Positions 17,027 to 26,859 of a stretch of 44,982 nt of DNA are shown here, piece by piece. The DNA is from Pediococcus damnosus (lineage in GTDB: Bacteria > Bacillota > Bacilli > Lactobacillales > Lactobacillaceae), in the NCBI RefSeq assembly GCF_001437255.1, contig NZ_JQBD01000006.1, forward strand, positions 1 through 44,982, read 5' to 3'. A program made the translations under genes and the position numbers. Position 1 is the first letter of the stretch. Each line of letters begins with the position of its first letter. The notes beneath the pieces were generated by a model. That model was not told the DNA's origin. It did no database searches and saw nothing but the letters and a program-made list of their open reading frames with translations.

Positions 17027-20000
17027 CTACTGAACTTCAACCAATTCACCAATTGAAAGTAAATACAAATAGCATTCCTCTACTGGGTGTTTCAAAATAT
17101 CAGTTAACGCCGCCGCGTATAAATTAACTTGGCCAGCGTAACGATTAATGATATTTTGAACCCCATTTTTTGGACTGCCCGGTTTTACGTAATCCGTTTT
17201 GTAATCGAATAAAATTGCTCGGTCTTCCAATTCAACGTACCCATCAATAATTCCATGAATTAAGATTTGCGTTTCTTCATCATTAGAAAAATCTTTAAAA
17301 CCACTAAATAATTGGTTGGCCGGCATCGGCAAAGAAAATGGAACTTCACGATGAACTTTTTCTGGTACATCTAATAATATTTTCCCCAAACTAGAATCAA
17401 AAAATCTTAAAATATTATCTACATCAACTAGTTCTGCAACCTCGGGCGCCAAAGCTTTGTTCATAACCAATTCGCCAATAAGATCTTTTACACTCTTTTC
17501 AGTAGGCTTTTCCGTTAATGAAATTTCTTGCAAAATTAAATGCGTCGCTGTCCCGATCTCTGTTGGTTTCGGTTTGGCAGCAGTTTGTAAAAATTTAGGT
17601 GTCGCTAAATTACTAGACACATAACGATTTTGAGCTTTTAATTTTTGGTCTTGTTCTACAGTTGAAAGTCCCATTTCAAGGCTGTCTGGATCATCAAATA
17701 GGCGTTTAACTTCCGAAACAGATTGATAAGCGGTAGTCTGGGTTGCAACTTCATGAGGATATTTGAAGTTCAGCACTCGATCAATTTTCTGCGCATCTAT
17801 GCTGGCAACATCTAATTCACCTATGGCTTTTTCAAACTCTTGCCACCAATCCTTTTGTTCTTTGTCTGTTTGAATCCCAACGATTCCTTGCAGATCAGCC
17901 TTTGTTTTAAACTGAACTTCAAATTCAGAAGTATCTCCACTTAAAGCGGCTAAAGGATTTTCTCCCTCTGATTCTTGATTAAACTTCGGATGGCGAACTA
18001 ATGCCTCACCTATCCAATCTAGAAAGTTATTGGAATTTAAACGGGTCGCTTCAGTTAATAGTAACTGGTCACTTCGCCAAGCAGTTTGCCATTTCTTTAG
18101 TAATTTTTCTTGTGTGTCACACGCACCAATAATGATTAATTTTTGTTCGGCCCGTGTTAACGCTACATAGAGTTGGCGCATTTCTTCAGCCAAGCTACTT
18201 CTTTTGACATGATCAATAATTGCCAATTTTTGTGGCGTATCAACCTGGACACGTGTTTCTGGGTTCAGATAAGTAATCCCAATCCCTTCTTTGGAATCTA
18301 GAATATATTTACCTTTCATAGAATCCGTATTAAATTGATGCGAGGCATCCATCAAGAACACCACTGGAAACTCTAAGCCTTTACTACCATGAATCGTCAT
18401 AACCTGAACGGCTTCTTCATCACTATTAATCGGAACTTCTGCTAAGTCTTTACTCCGTTTTTGCATCCGTTCAATAAATCGAACGAACTGAAATAGGCCT
18501 TTAAAACTAGTCTGCTCATAACCGCGAGCACGCTCATACAAGGCATGCAGGTTGGCTTGTCGTTGCTGTCCAGCTGGCATTCCACCTACATAATCAAGAA
18601 AACCTGTTTCACTATAAATTGTCCAAATTAAAGTAGCTAACTGATTTTGGTTTGCAATATCCTGAAAATGCTTCAATTGTTCCAAGAAATGGCTAATTTT
18701 TTTAAATACTTTTGCTTGAAAGGGTTGACTGGAGTTCGAATCAAAATGTTTATAAAAATCCATCACGGCCTGAAAATAATCACCCGTTTTATTATTAATT
18801 CGTAAGAACGCTAATTCATTTTCGTTTAAATTCACAATTGGTGACCGCAAAACAGCAACTAAAGGAATATCCTGGTAGGGATTATCAATAACCTTTAAAA
18901 GAGCCATCATGATCGCAATTTCAGTAGTTTGAAAATAGTTTTGCGCATCATTTACCACTACCGGGATTCCCATCTGTTTAAACAACTCAACAATCGTTAA
19001 ATTGTTTCTTCTGGTCGGCGTTAATAGCACAATATCACTGTATGCTAACTGACGTTCCTCTTTCTTGTCCTTATCATAAATAAGTGTTTTGTCTGCCATC
19101 AGTTGCTTTATCCGTTGACCCGCTAGTGCAACTTGGCCACGTGATTTATCGTCAATTTCAAAACTAGTTGACTCTTCAGAATTATGAGGTGAACCCGCCT
19201 TTTCATCATCATAAACTAAAACCTCAGTTTCTTTTGAGGCATCATCAGGATAATACTTCGCGCCGTATACGAGCTTGGCGTCTTCATCATATGGAATTTC
19301 ACCCAAATTCCGATCCATTAATTGTTCAAAAATCAAGTTGGTAAAATTATCAACATTTTGTACAGATCGAAAATTCTGCGATAAAATTATTCGCTCACCA
19401 CTCGCATCATCTGCTTGATATGCTTGATCTTTCCCGATAAACAGATGAGGATCTGCTAACCGGAATGCATAAATAGACTGTTTGACATCCCCAACCATAA
19501 ACATATTGCCAGGATCTTCAGTCGTCACACTTGTTAAAATAGCCTCCTGCAACGGGTTGATATCCTGGTATTCATCCACAATCACTTCATCAAATTGTTT
19601 TTGATAGGCTGTCCGTGCACTTTTAGACTCTGCTGAATCACCATTCAAAATTTGCATGGCAAAATGTTCCAGATCACTAAAATCGAGGATCTGACGACGT
19701 CGTTTTTCGGCCGCATAAGCTTCCTTAAATGCAAGGGTCACCTTGCATAGTTCCACAACCAAAGTTTCCGAATTCTTTAAGACTTCGGTCATTTGGACTT
19801 TATCTAAACTAAAATATTTATTAGTTAGTTCCTGAATACGCGCTTTGTAACCAGTTTTAGTGTCACCACGAATTTCTTTAACACGTTGCTTAAAGGCTTT
19901 AACGTCATCAGTACGCTTACCACCCCGCATTGTGCCAAATGTAAATCCTTGTAACTTACCACGTAAGGTATCCCAATCACTTAATCCCGTGTCCAAAACA

Positions 20001-20785
20001 TCTTTAATTTGATTCACATCAGCATCAATTATGGGTCTTAATTTATCTAGATCTGTACTTCCCACTTCAATCATATTTTGAAGTGACCTTGCTTCTTCCA
20101 AACTATTTTGTAACTCTGATTTAACGACCGGCACGACTTGTTCTTGATAAAATTTTGTATCATCAAGATCGCCATCAATCTTGTAAACCTCAGGTAGACT
20201 TTTCAACCACTTATTAGGATCAGCAGTAGCATTTGCGAAATCATATACTCGCAACATTAAGTCAGTAAAACCATCATCACTGCGATCATTTGAGAAATTT
20301 GCTGTAAGTTGAGAAAATATTTCTCCCTCTGATTCATAAAGCGACTCGCGCAGATCACTCCACACTTCCTCTCGTAGGAGAATCCCTTCTGTATCATCAG
20401 TTAAAAGTCGAAAAACGGGATCTAAATCAATCACGTAATAATATCGTTTGATAATCGATAAACAAAATGCATGAATTGTACTAATATTAGCCGTATTTAA
20501 TTTGGTGAGCTGCTCGATCAAATGATGTCGTTGACCGGCATCTTTTTCAATGCGAATTTGATCGTTTATTGCACCCTGAATTCGGTCATGCATTTCTTTA
20601 GCTGCCGCATCCGTGAAGGTAACTACCAGTAATTTATCAACATCTGTACCACCTAATATTTTTTTAATAACTCGTTGAACGAGCAACGATGTTTTACCAG
20701 AACCTGCTGAGGCCGAGACAAGCACGTTATGACCGCTATGACTAATCGCTTGCTGCTGATCTTTTGTATACCTACTTTTCCCCAT
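17027..20785 (-). CDS. addA: AddA (RexA) helicase-nuclease subunit
   Basis: The UvrD-type helicase and nuclease subunit of the AddAB/RexAB enzyme, which resects double-strand breaks for RecA-dependent repair. About 1252 aa, normal for the family. Visible motifs: Walker A SASAGSGKT near residue 25, motif II DEYQD, motif III GDVKQSIYAFR, motif IV QNFRS, motif V TIHGSKGLEFPVV and motif VI YVALTRAEQKL. The C-terminal RecB-like nuclease has THLILQ, GIIDGYVE and FDYKTD. The start is placed at the fourth codon of the longest frame (ATGGGGAAAAGT) because GAAGAGG is correctly spaced there. The first ATG abuts the site. The gene overlaps the end of addB, which suggests translational coupling. Confidence 0.95.
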   Translation of the reverse strand: MGKSRYTKDQQQAISHSGHNVLVSASAGSGKTSLLVQRVIKKILGGTDVDKLLVVTFTDAAAKEMHDRIQGAINDQIRIEKDAGQRHHLIEQLTKLNTANISTIHAFCLSIIKRYYYVIDLDPVFRLLTDDTEGILLREEVWSDLRESLYESEGEIFSQLTANFSNDRSDDGFTDLMLRVYDFANATADPNKWLKSLPEVYKIDGDLDDTKFYQEQVVPVVKSELQNSLEEARSLQNMIEVGSTDLDKLRPIIDADVNQIKDVLDTGLSDWDTLRGKLQGFTFGTMRGGKRTDDVKAFKQRVKEIRGDTKTGYKARIQELTNKYFSLDKVQMTEVLKNSETLVVELCKVTLAFKEAYAAEKRRRQILDFSDLEHFAMQILNGDSAESKSARTAYQKQFDEVIVDEYQDINPLQEAILTSVTTEDPGNMFMVGDVKQSIYAFRLADPHLFIGKDQAYQADDASGERIILSQNFRSVQNVDNFTNLIFEQLMDRNLGEIPYDEDAKLVYGAKYYPDDASKETEVLVYDDEKAGSPHNSEESTSFEIDDKSRGQVALAGQRIKQLMADKTLIYDKDKKEERQLAYSDIVLLTPTRRNNLTIVELFKQMGIPVVVNDAQNYFQTTEIAIMMALLKVIDNPYQDIPLVAVLRSPIVNLNENELAFLRINNKTGDYFQAVMDFYKHFDSNSSQPFQAKVFKKISHFLEQLKHFQDIANQNQLATLIWTIYSETGFLDYVGGMPAGQQRQANLHALYERARGYEQTSFKGLFQFVRFIERMQKRSKDLAEVPINSDEEAVQVMTIHGSKGLEFPVVFLMDASHQFNTDSMKGKYILDSKEGIGITYLNPETRVQVDTPQKLAIIDHVKRSSLAEEMRQLYVALTRAEQKLIIIGACDTQEKLLKKWQTAWRSDQLLLTEATRLNSNNFLDWIGEALVRHPKFNQESEGENPLAALSGDTSEFEVQFKTKADLQGIVGIQTDKEQKDWWQEFEKAIGELDVASIDAQKIDRVLNFKYPHEVATQTTAYQSVSEVKRLFDDPDSLEMGLSTVEQDQKLKAQNRYVSSNLATPKFLQTAAKPKPTEIGTATHLILQEISLTEKPTEKSVKDLIGELVMNKALAPEVAELVDVDNILRFFDSSLGKILLDVPEKVHREVPFSLPMPANQLFSGFKDFSNDEETQILIHGIIDGYVELEDRAILFDYKTDYVKPGSPKNGVQNIINRYAGQVNLYAAALTDILKHPVEECYLYLLSIGELVEVQ

Positions 20786-23700
20786 GCTCATCATCCTCTT
20801 CCTTCAGTTTCGCCAAAACATCTTTACCGCTCAAATTCTCAAGTTTATGATAATTATTTTCAGGCAACATCTCATCAAACTGCATAATTGACTTATATGG
20901 TGAGTATTGCAGAGCCGTATGTGTATCTGGCCAACGAGCTGGGTTTAACTTCAACTCGCCCGCAAAGATTTTCTTACTAGCTTCCACAATCTTTCGTTCA
21001 GCATGCTTAATTAACCTTGTCAATTCCTCTTGTGTCACAATATGATTATCATAAGACGAATATTTCCCGGCTTTATTTTTCTTGAAGGGATAAATTAAAG
21101 AACTACCAGAATCTAGTTTCGTATCTAAATTATCCAGTAAATCTGGATCACTTAGGATAATCCCTTTATATTTAGTTTGCTTTAAAAGTTCCTTTTGAAC
21201 GGTATCTGAATCCGTATTACGCAATTTGTTTACATTAACGGCAGGGTTTTGCAGGTGCATATATAATGCCCCTGAGATCAGTGGTGAATCCTTATCCTGA
21301 TCAATTAGGTTAATATTTTGTTTTAAGGCGTCTATATACGTTAGCATCTGCATTGCCAGACCATAGTAAATATCTCTAAAGTTAAAGTCATGATCACTGG
21401 ATTTATAATCAACAATCCCAAAGTATTTCTGTGATTGACCATTTTCTGAAGTTAAATTAAGTTCATCGATCCGATCGATTTTGCCACGCACATGAACTTT
21501 TTTAGTTGGTGCCACCTCGAAGTCAAGAGAATGCAATCCTGCCTCTGAACCGACATGACCAAATAATACTTCTGTTTGAACTGGCCGCATTTTAGAATTA
21601 TCACTTTGTAAAACGAAAATTTTCAGCATTTGTTTGATCGTTTGGTTTAATTGGTCATTGATATAGTGCATTCGATTTGAGCTACCCAAGATTTCAAACT
21701 GGGGTTCCGTTTTAATTGTCTTGACTACTTCATTTAAAAGATTATCCAACTCTGAATCTGATAACTGATTAATTTCCAGATTTTGCTGGCCAATTAGCTT
21801 CACAAAGTGATCTAATGCCATATGAAAGTATTCTCCCGTGCTTGCTGGTGAAAGTTCAAAGACATTCCTTTCTTGCAGCTTAAGGCCATATTTCAAGAAA
21901 TAGGCATACTCATTTTGATAAAACTCTTCAAGCTTTGATATTGAAGTATTAATCGTGTCGCCATATAGTCCCTGAACAATTTCTGGATACAGTTTCACAG
22001 GCTCATTTTTATAAGTCAAACTTTCAAATACACGCTTGGTTAGCTCACCTAATTGCGGATCGTTGTTTAAAACACGGTAAATGTACTGCCAATTTGGCTT
22101 AACCATTTTTTTAATACTTTTACTATCACGACTTACCTGCAATAAATGAGTTAATGTACTTCGTTTCGAACCCAAAAAATCAACTACCGATTCTTCGTCA
22201 ACTTTTGGCCGATCAAAGTACTTTAAGACTTGTGAATCCGTAATTTGGAAATGCGTTTTAATTTCTTTTACATAGGGAGAAATTTTCTGTTCAGCGCCTT
22301 CACCATCACTGCTGGCATACGACAGAATTAGCCCTTTGCAACCTGACAGAAACGCCGCATAGTTCAAATAACGTTCAAAATGAGCTTGTTGGTTGTTGTT
22401 GCTGGCAAAAAACTGATCCTCTTTTAAGTCATCTTGTAATTTGTCGCAATCGTCATCAGTTAAAATTCCCTGGTTATTAAATTGCTCCGGCATCACCGCA
22501 TCGGTGGCTCCCATAATGAAGGTGTACTTACGATCACCCATTTGTGCCATTCCTGTTTCCGAAATCATGACTTGATCTAAAGTCGATGGAATTAAGGAAT
22601 AAGAAGCACCCTCAAAGCCTGCCTTCAGTAGTGCTGAAAAGTTATCAATTGTAAATTCACGATCACCTAAAATGGCCACATACTCGTCCAACATATCGCA
22701 AAAAGTTTGCCAAGTCTGTTCTGGTTGAGCTGCTTTTGATAAATCACCTCTATCAACCGCCTCATCACGCCATTGTTTGAGTCGATCGGCAACGCCCTGG
22801 TCAATCAAAAATTTGTATAAAACCGTGACCCCTTCTTTACCAGTTTTCGCATTATCTAAAGCTTTGAAAAATGGGGGTAATACGCGACGAATATAGTTCT
22901 TAATCAAATTAATTTGTTTCGTAATTGCCAAATCTTGATCAGTTTGAGTTCCAAAATCAGTTGAATTAAAACGTAGGTATTGCCAGTCTTCCTTTTGAAG
23001 CCAGCGACCACCCTCGTATCCATTTTTCAAAACCAAATTTTCAGTTAAATCTTTGGCCCGTCTAAATGCTTCAATTGGCATTGGCTGCTCATCTACGGTT
23101 GGTATCAGCAGCTCAGTTTTTAATAAGCGCATGACATCTTGATAACGATAATAATGATCTTTAACCGCAAACAGTGCCTCAATTAGGGCCACAAATGGAT
23201 GATCTTTCATTGAAATTTGTAAATCATTAAAATAAGGAATTTCATATTCATCAAAAGTTGGATTCAAAACTGTGGCATATGTATCCAAATGACGCGTCAA
23301 AATCGAAAAATCACGATAATGAATTTGGGGATTATTAGCCACGGCCTGCCTTATCTTACGCGCAATTTGTTCCACCTCAGTTTGCCGACTATCTGCTCGA
23401 AAAATCTGAATCGCGTTTTGATCAGATAAAGTTGTGACCTCGGTTGGTTCTAAATTTGTGGCCTTTATCCAAAAATCCTCTAATTTAACTAAATCAGAGA
23501 TTACCCGAGATTTTTTAGCATACGTATCCGTTTGTACTTGTAAATGCTTTGCCTGCGCAAATTGATAAAGTTTGAAATAGGTTTTACCAGATTCATAAAA
23601 CAAGTTCTCTGGTTCGGGCAATTTGTCATAATAAGGACGATCCAAGACCAGTCCTACAACAACGGCCTTGGCATTTTCAATTAAAACTTGAACTAATTTC

Positions 23701-24368
23701 ATCTCTTGAGCTGATAATGAAGAAAAACTGTCAAAGAAAAACACCATTTGACTTAAATCCTGAGTAGCTAAATATTCGCACAAGGCTTGTATTAACGTAT
23801 TACTATCTACATAATTTCCAAGCATTTCTTCTTCAAAAGCAGTATAAATAATCGATAGATCGTGCATCTTGGCAGTTAAATCAACAGTAGAATTTTCATT
23901 ACTATTAACTTCATCAGTCAGATTCACCAAATCTTCTGCCGATATTCGGCCCTTTTGAAGTTCATCAAATTGACTAGCAAGTTGCTGAATAAATCCGGGC
24001 TGCGTCTGCTCACCATTAAACACAGTTAATTCATCTTGATGTTCTAAAATAATTCGATCGATTAACATCGCTACGCCCGCTTTTGATAGACGAGGGACCT
24101 GATAAATTGGCTCATTTTTCATAAAATACCAAGCTAATCGTGAAAACGAAAAGACTTGCAACTGATTCTGAGCATAAGTATGACTATTTTGACTATGCCG
24201 TTTGCGTAATTCATTTAGGACTGTTAATTCTGATTGAAATTTAACGTGATTGGGTACGATATAATAGACACGGTTTTGCGAATTTTCACTTAACACTTGA
24301 TCCACTTGGTCAATCATCGCGCCTTGTCCATCCCGGCTGGCTTTACCCAGAATAAATTTTAATGTCAT
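20772..24368 (-). CDS. addB: AddB (RexB, type 2) helicase-nuclease subunit
   Basis: The partner of AddA, 1198 aa. It has a degenerate N-terminal helicase domain: the Walker A region reads GKASRDGQG, lacking GKT. The C-terminal nuclease is intact, with VRGKIDRID and VDYKSSD carrying the catalytic Asp and Lys. In Bacillus-type AddB the nuclease is followed by a Cys-rich iron-sulfur segment. Here the aligned segment is QYSPYKSIMQFD, with the expected cysteines replaced, so no 4Fe-4S cluster is predicted. This fits the type-2 AddB (RexB) of Lactobacillales. Translation starts at ATG 24368 with AAGAGGC upstream. A TATAAT -10 and an SOS-box-like site lie about 110-140 bp upstream. Confidence 0.94.
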   Translation of the reverse strand: MTLKFILGKASRDGQGAMIDQVDQVLSENSQNRVYYIVPNHVKFQSELTVLNELRKRHSQNSHTYAQNQLQVFSFSRLAWYFMKNEPIYQVPRLSKAGVAMLIDRIILEHQDELTVFNGEQTQPGFIQQLASQFDELQKGRISAEDLVNLTDEVNSNENSTVDLTAKMHDLSIIYTAFEEEMLGNYVDSNTLIQALCEYLATQDLSQMVFFFDSFSSLSAQEMKLVQVLIENAKAVVVGLVLDRPYYDKLPEPENLFYESGKTYFKLYQFAQAKHLQVQTDTYAKKSRVISDLVKLEDFWIKATNLEPTEVTTLSDQNAIQIFRADSRQTEVEQIARKIRQAVANNPQIHYRDFSILTRHLDTYATVLNPTFDEYEIPYFNDLQISMKDHPFVALIEALFAVKDHYYRYQDVMRLLKTELLIPTVDEQPMPIEAFRRAKDLTENLVLKNGYEGGRWLQKEDWQYLRFNSTDFGTQTDQDLAITKQINLIKNYIRRVLPPFFKALDNAKTGKEGVTVLYKFLIDQGVADRLKQWRDEAVDRGDLSKAAQPEQTWQTFCDMLDEYVAILGDREFTIDNFSALLKAGFEGASYSLIPSTLDQVMISETGMAQMGDRKYTFIMGATDAVMPEQFNNQGILTDDDCDKLQDDLKEDQFFASNNNQQAHFERYLNYAAFLSGCKGLILSYASSDGEGAEQKISPYVKEIKTHFQITDSQVLKYFDRPKVDEESVVDFLGSKRSTLTHLLQVSRDSKSIKKMVKPNWQYIYRVLNNDPQLGELTKRVFESLTYKNEPVKLYPEIVQGLYGDTINTSISKLEEFYQNEYAYFLKYGLKLQERNVFELSPASTGEYFHMALDHFVKLIGQQNLEINQLSDSELDNLLNEVVKTIKTEPQFEILGSSNRMHYINDQLNQTIKQMLKIFVLQSDNSKMRPVQTEVLFGHVGSEAGLHSLDFEVAPTKKVHVRGKIDRIDELNLTSENGQSQKYFGIVDYKSSDHDFNFRDIYYGLAMQMLTYIDALKQNINLIDQDKDSPLISGALYMHLQNPAVNVNKLRNTDSDTVQKELLKQTKYKGIILSDPDLLDNLDTKLDSGSSLIYPFKKNKAGKYSSYDNHIVTQEELTRLIKHAERKIVEASKKIFAGELKLNPARWPDTHTALQYSPYKSIMQFDEMLPENNYHKLENLSGKDVLAKLKEEDDEHGEK

Positions 24369-24477
24369 TAAATGCCTCTTTTCTCAAAACTAATTTTTAT
24401 GTTTAAAAAATTTATCTTCTATATGAAAACTGTTAAGGCAAACGCGAAAAGACAATTTGCTCATCTTTTAATAAATA

Positions 24478-24509
24478 CGCACGTATGTTCGAATCTAACT
24501 ATTATTATA
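24478..24509 (-). promoter_or_regulatory. addBA promoter -10 with LexA/SOS-box-like site
   Basis: On the minus strand TATAAT (24504-24509) is followed by CGAACATACGTGCG (24478-24491). The Gram-positive LexA consensus is CGAACN4GTTCG, and this site differs at one base of the second half. A LexA dimer here would cover the start of transcription. The -35 is weak. Confidence 0.5.
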
Positions 24510-24528
24510 CAGAACTTTGGCAAACTTT

Positions 24529-25119
24529 TCAGCCACAAATTCCAATCGATTGATTAAGTAAATCATTCGTTTGAATAGCTTGCATCATAACCTTTGCAAC
24601 GCTGTGCGCACTCACATCTTTCGCATCTTGCATCGATTGTCCTTCTTCAATTAATTTATAATCCGGACCAGTAGTTTCCGCAATGTTGCTAGGCCGAATA
24701 ATGGTGTACGGAATTTCTGACTCATCCACTAATTTTCCCGCATATTGTTGCTGTTTTATAAATTCTACAGGATCCTTTTTTGCAATCTGAATTTTTTCGA
24801 GCGGGTATTCGTCATTAACGCCAGCAACTGTCCGAAAAATAATCTTATCCAAATTAATTGTCTGCATTTCAATAGCATCTATTATTGCGTCTAACATGTA
24901 ATCTGCATCCCAATCAACGGTATTTATAACCAAAATATCGGCTAACTTAAGTTTTGGTGCTAACTGATCTGCTGATTGAAAGTCAATTTTAGCATTTTTT
25001 CCTGCCACATCATTATCAATAAACATAAATTGAAGTTCAGAATCATCAATTTTTTTTATCATTTCCAACAAAGCTTGTCCAACCAGATTATTTATCCCCA
25101 TTACTAAAACGCGTTTCAT
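24529..25119 (-). CDS. NAD(P)-binding (NmrA/SDR-like) protein, paralogue
   Basis: A 196-aa protein starting MKRVLVMGINNLVGQALLEM with CGGAGGA at good spacing; the longer frame to 25191 has no site. The dinucleotide loop is weaker than in the paralogue at 15324 (MGINNLVG in place of GAAGHIA). YTIIRPSNIAETTG and the C-terminal SAHSVAKVMMQA segment match that protein. Its function is unknown; a nucleotide-binding regulator or oxidoreductase is likely. It is divergent from the aminotransferase gene, with a TATAAT -10 at 25151-25156 on its strand. Confidence 0.8.
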   Translation of the reverse strand: MKRVLVMGINNLVGQALLEMIKKIDDSELQFMFIDNDVAGKNAKIDFQSADQLAPKLKLADILVINTVDWDADYMLDAIIDAIEMQTINLDKIIFRTVAGVNDEYPLEKIQIAKKDPVEFIKQQQYAGKLVDESEIPYTIIRPSNIAETTGPDYKLIEEGQSMQDAKDVSAHSVAKVMMQAIQTNDLLNQSIGICG

Positions 25120-25179
25120 GCTTAATCCTCCGTATTTTATTGATAGTTTCATTATAAAACGAACGGACAAAAATTGCTG

Positions 25180-25188
25180 TGCTATAAT
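25180..25188 (+). promoter_or_regulatory. Extended -10 promoter of the aminotransferase gene
   Basis: TGCTATAAT at 25180-25188 is an extended -10 (TGn-TATAAT) with no clear -35. It lies within 40 bp of the oppositely directed -10 of the NAD(P)-binding gene, so the two promoters overlap. Confidence 0.6.
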
Positions 25189-25223
25189 CAATGCAAATTT
25201 GTTTAATTAGGAAGTGTTTAACC

Positions 25224-26516
25224 GTGAGCCAATCAAAAAATCCTGAACGTCAACGATTAATTGCAATAGATCACCAATACGTTGCACCAGCTGGCCGTGT
25301 TTCCAAGTTTGATTTAGTCGTGGATCATGGCAAGGGAGCAAAAGTCTGGGACGTGGATGGCAATGTTTATATCGACTTTCTAGCCAGTGCATCAGCAGTC
25401 AACGTTGGTCATAGTAATCCAAAAGTAGTAGCTGCCATTCACAATCAGACGGACAAACTGATTCATTACATCTCTGGCTATTTTTATCATGAACCTGCTA
25501 TTAAATTGGCAAAACGATTAGCACTTTTGGCTCCCGGAAAAACACCGAAAAAAGTTTCATTTAGTACTTCTGGATCTGAAGCTGCTGAGGCGGTTGTAAA
25601 GTTTGCGCGAAGCTACACCAAAAGATCTGTAATTTTAACTTTTCAAAATTCTTGGCATGGTACAACTTTAGGTGCGGCGAGTTTATCTGCTATCGATGGC
25701 AATATGCACCGCGATATTGGCCCTTTGATCCCCGATATTCATCACATTCCCTTCCCAAATCCAGACAAGCGTTTCCCTGGTGAATCACTGGCAGATTTTT
25801 CAAAACGATATTTGAAAGAACTCACTGATTTGTTTACGCGCGACATTCCAGCAGACCAGATTGCGGCTATTTTAATCGAACCCATTCAAGGTGACGCCGG
25901 AATCATTATGCCACCAATTTCTTATATGCAGGGACTGTATAAAATCTGTCATGAAAACGGCATTTTATTTTGTACAGACGAAATTAACCAAGGTTTTGGC
26001 AGAAGCGGAAAGATGTGGTCAATTGATCATTTTAATTTAGAACCTGATTTAATGGCGGTCGGCAAATCGCTAGCTTCCGGAATGCCACTTTCTGCAATTA
26101 TCGGAAAAGCTCCGATTATGGATTCTCTCGCGTCTCCAGCAAATGCAACTACAACTGCTGCTAATCCTATTTGTTGTGCGGCAGCCCTGGCAACCATCGA
26201 TGAAATTGAATCTCTTGATCTAGTCGAGCGCTCGCGAAAATTAGGTGAATTTTCTAAAACACAATTTTCAAAATTACAAAAAGAGTTTCCTGTCATTAAG
26301 CACGTTAGAATGATTGGACTAAACGGCGGAATCGAATTTGCCGAAGATCAATCACAGTTAGTTACAAATCTTTGTAATTATTGCTTTGAACACGGTTTAA
26401 TTGTCATCTCAACAATGGACCACATTATCCGTTTTCAACCGCCGCTGGTCATCACTAAGGCAGAACTCACTAAAGGAATCGGCATTCTTCATGATGGGTT
26501 AACAAATCTAGTTTAA
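25224..26516 (+). CDS. Class III aminotransferase, isoleucine 2-epimerase-like
   Basis: A 430-aa PLP-dependent fold-type I enzyme. The Schiff-base lysine is K281 in AVGKSLASGMPLSA; the PLP aspartate lies in TDEINQGFGR and phosphate-binding residues in STSGSEA. From memory, the stretches DGN.YID.LASASA.NVGH, DKLIHY, LIEPIQGDAGII and RFQPPLVI resemble the Lactobacillus buchneri isoleucine 2-epimerase more than 4-aminobutyrate or ornithine aminotransferases. A branched-chain amino acid racemase is therefore a reasonable guess, and an ordinary aminotransferase cannot be excluded. The start is GTG at 25224 with GGAAGTG upstream; the open frame reaches back to 25191 without a site. Confidence 0.85.
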   Translation: MSQSKNPERQRLIAIDHQYVAPAGRVSKFDLVVDHGKGAKVWDVDGNVYIDFLASASAVNVGHSNPKVVAAIHNQTDKLIHYISGYFYHEPAIKLAKRLALLAPGKTPKKVSFSTSGSEAAEAVVKFARSYTKRSVILTFQNSWHGTTLGAASLSAIDGNMHRDIGPLIPDIHHIPFPNPDKRFPGESLADFSKRYLKELTDLFTRDIPADQIAAILIEPIQGDAGIIMPPISYMQGLYKICHENGILFCTDEINQGFGRSGKMWSIDHFNLEPDLMAVGKSLASGMPLSAIIGKAPIMDSLASPANATTTAANPICCAAALATIDEIESLDLVERSRKLGEFSKTQFSKLQKEFPVIKHVRMIGLNGGIEFAEDQSQLVTNLCNYCFEHGLIVISTMDHIIRFQPPLVITKAELTKGIGILHDGLTNLV

Positions 26517-26579
26517 TTTTGCTTCATAGTTTGCTTAAATTAACTTAATTTAAGGTAGTGTTGGTGTGGAATTGTTATT

Positions 26580-26611
26580 TAAATCGGCCTCGCCTATTGT
26601 GTACCGATTTT
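26580..26611 (+). terminator. Terminator of the aminotransferase gene
   Basis: AAATCGG pairs with CCGATTT across a 16-nt loop, followed by TT. The same bases contain the -35 region of the following riboswitch promoter. Confidence 0.6.
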
Positions 26612-26624
26612 TCGTGTGTTAAGA
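26596..26624 (+). promoter_or_regulatory. Promoter of the purine-riboswitch/permease transcript
   Basis: TTGTGT (26596-26601), a 17-bp spacer and TAAGAT (26619-26624). It lies about 30 bp before the aptamer and overlaps the upstream terminator. Confidence 0.6.
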
Positions 26625-26649
26625 TTAGCGTCACAGAATTTAATAGCAC

Positions 26650-26720
26650 TTACCTGTATAATGTCATAATATGGTTGATAAGTTTCTACCCGACACCTTA
26701 AATGTTGGACTATGGGCGAA
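26650..26720 (+). promoter_or_regulatory. Purine riboswitch aptamer, guanine class
   Basis: The conserved core is plain to read: TATAATGTCATAATATGG, then AAGTTTCTACCCGACACC, TTAAATGTTGGACTATGGG. The loop-loop segments and the three-way junction match the purine aptamer. The specificity base before TATGG is C (GACTATGG), the guanine/xanthine-responsive type; adenine aptamers have T. P1 pairs CCTGTA (26653-26658) with TATGGG (26711-26716) using G-U pairs. A terminator 60 nt downstream is the likely expression platform, so guanine or hypoxanthine would shut off the permease. Confidence 0.9.
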
Positions 26721-26776
26721 TAGTGTTTTAGATAGATGCTTATTTTGGCTATCTCTAACAATAGACGACTTGTACA

Positions 26777-26807
26777 GGCCACAACAGCAATGTTGTGACC
26801 TTTTTTC
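26777..26807 (+). terminator. Riboswitch-controlled terminator
   Basis: GGCCACAACA and TGTTGTGACC form a 10-bp stem with one mismatch and a GCAA loop, followed by six T. It lies between the aptamer and the permease start. Confidence 0.85.
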
Positions 26808-26859
26808 ATTCATATACTACGACTGGCGCATCCCTAAGTGATAGAAAAGGAGAAATTCA

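Noticed and set aside
24372-24557. 61-aa frame upstream of addB on the plus strand
   Set aside because: It covers the addB promoter region, has no ribosome binding site and shows no domain.
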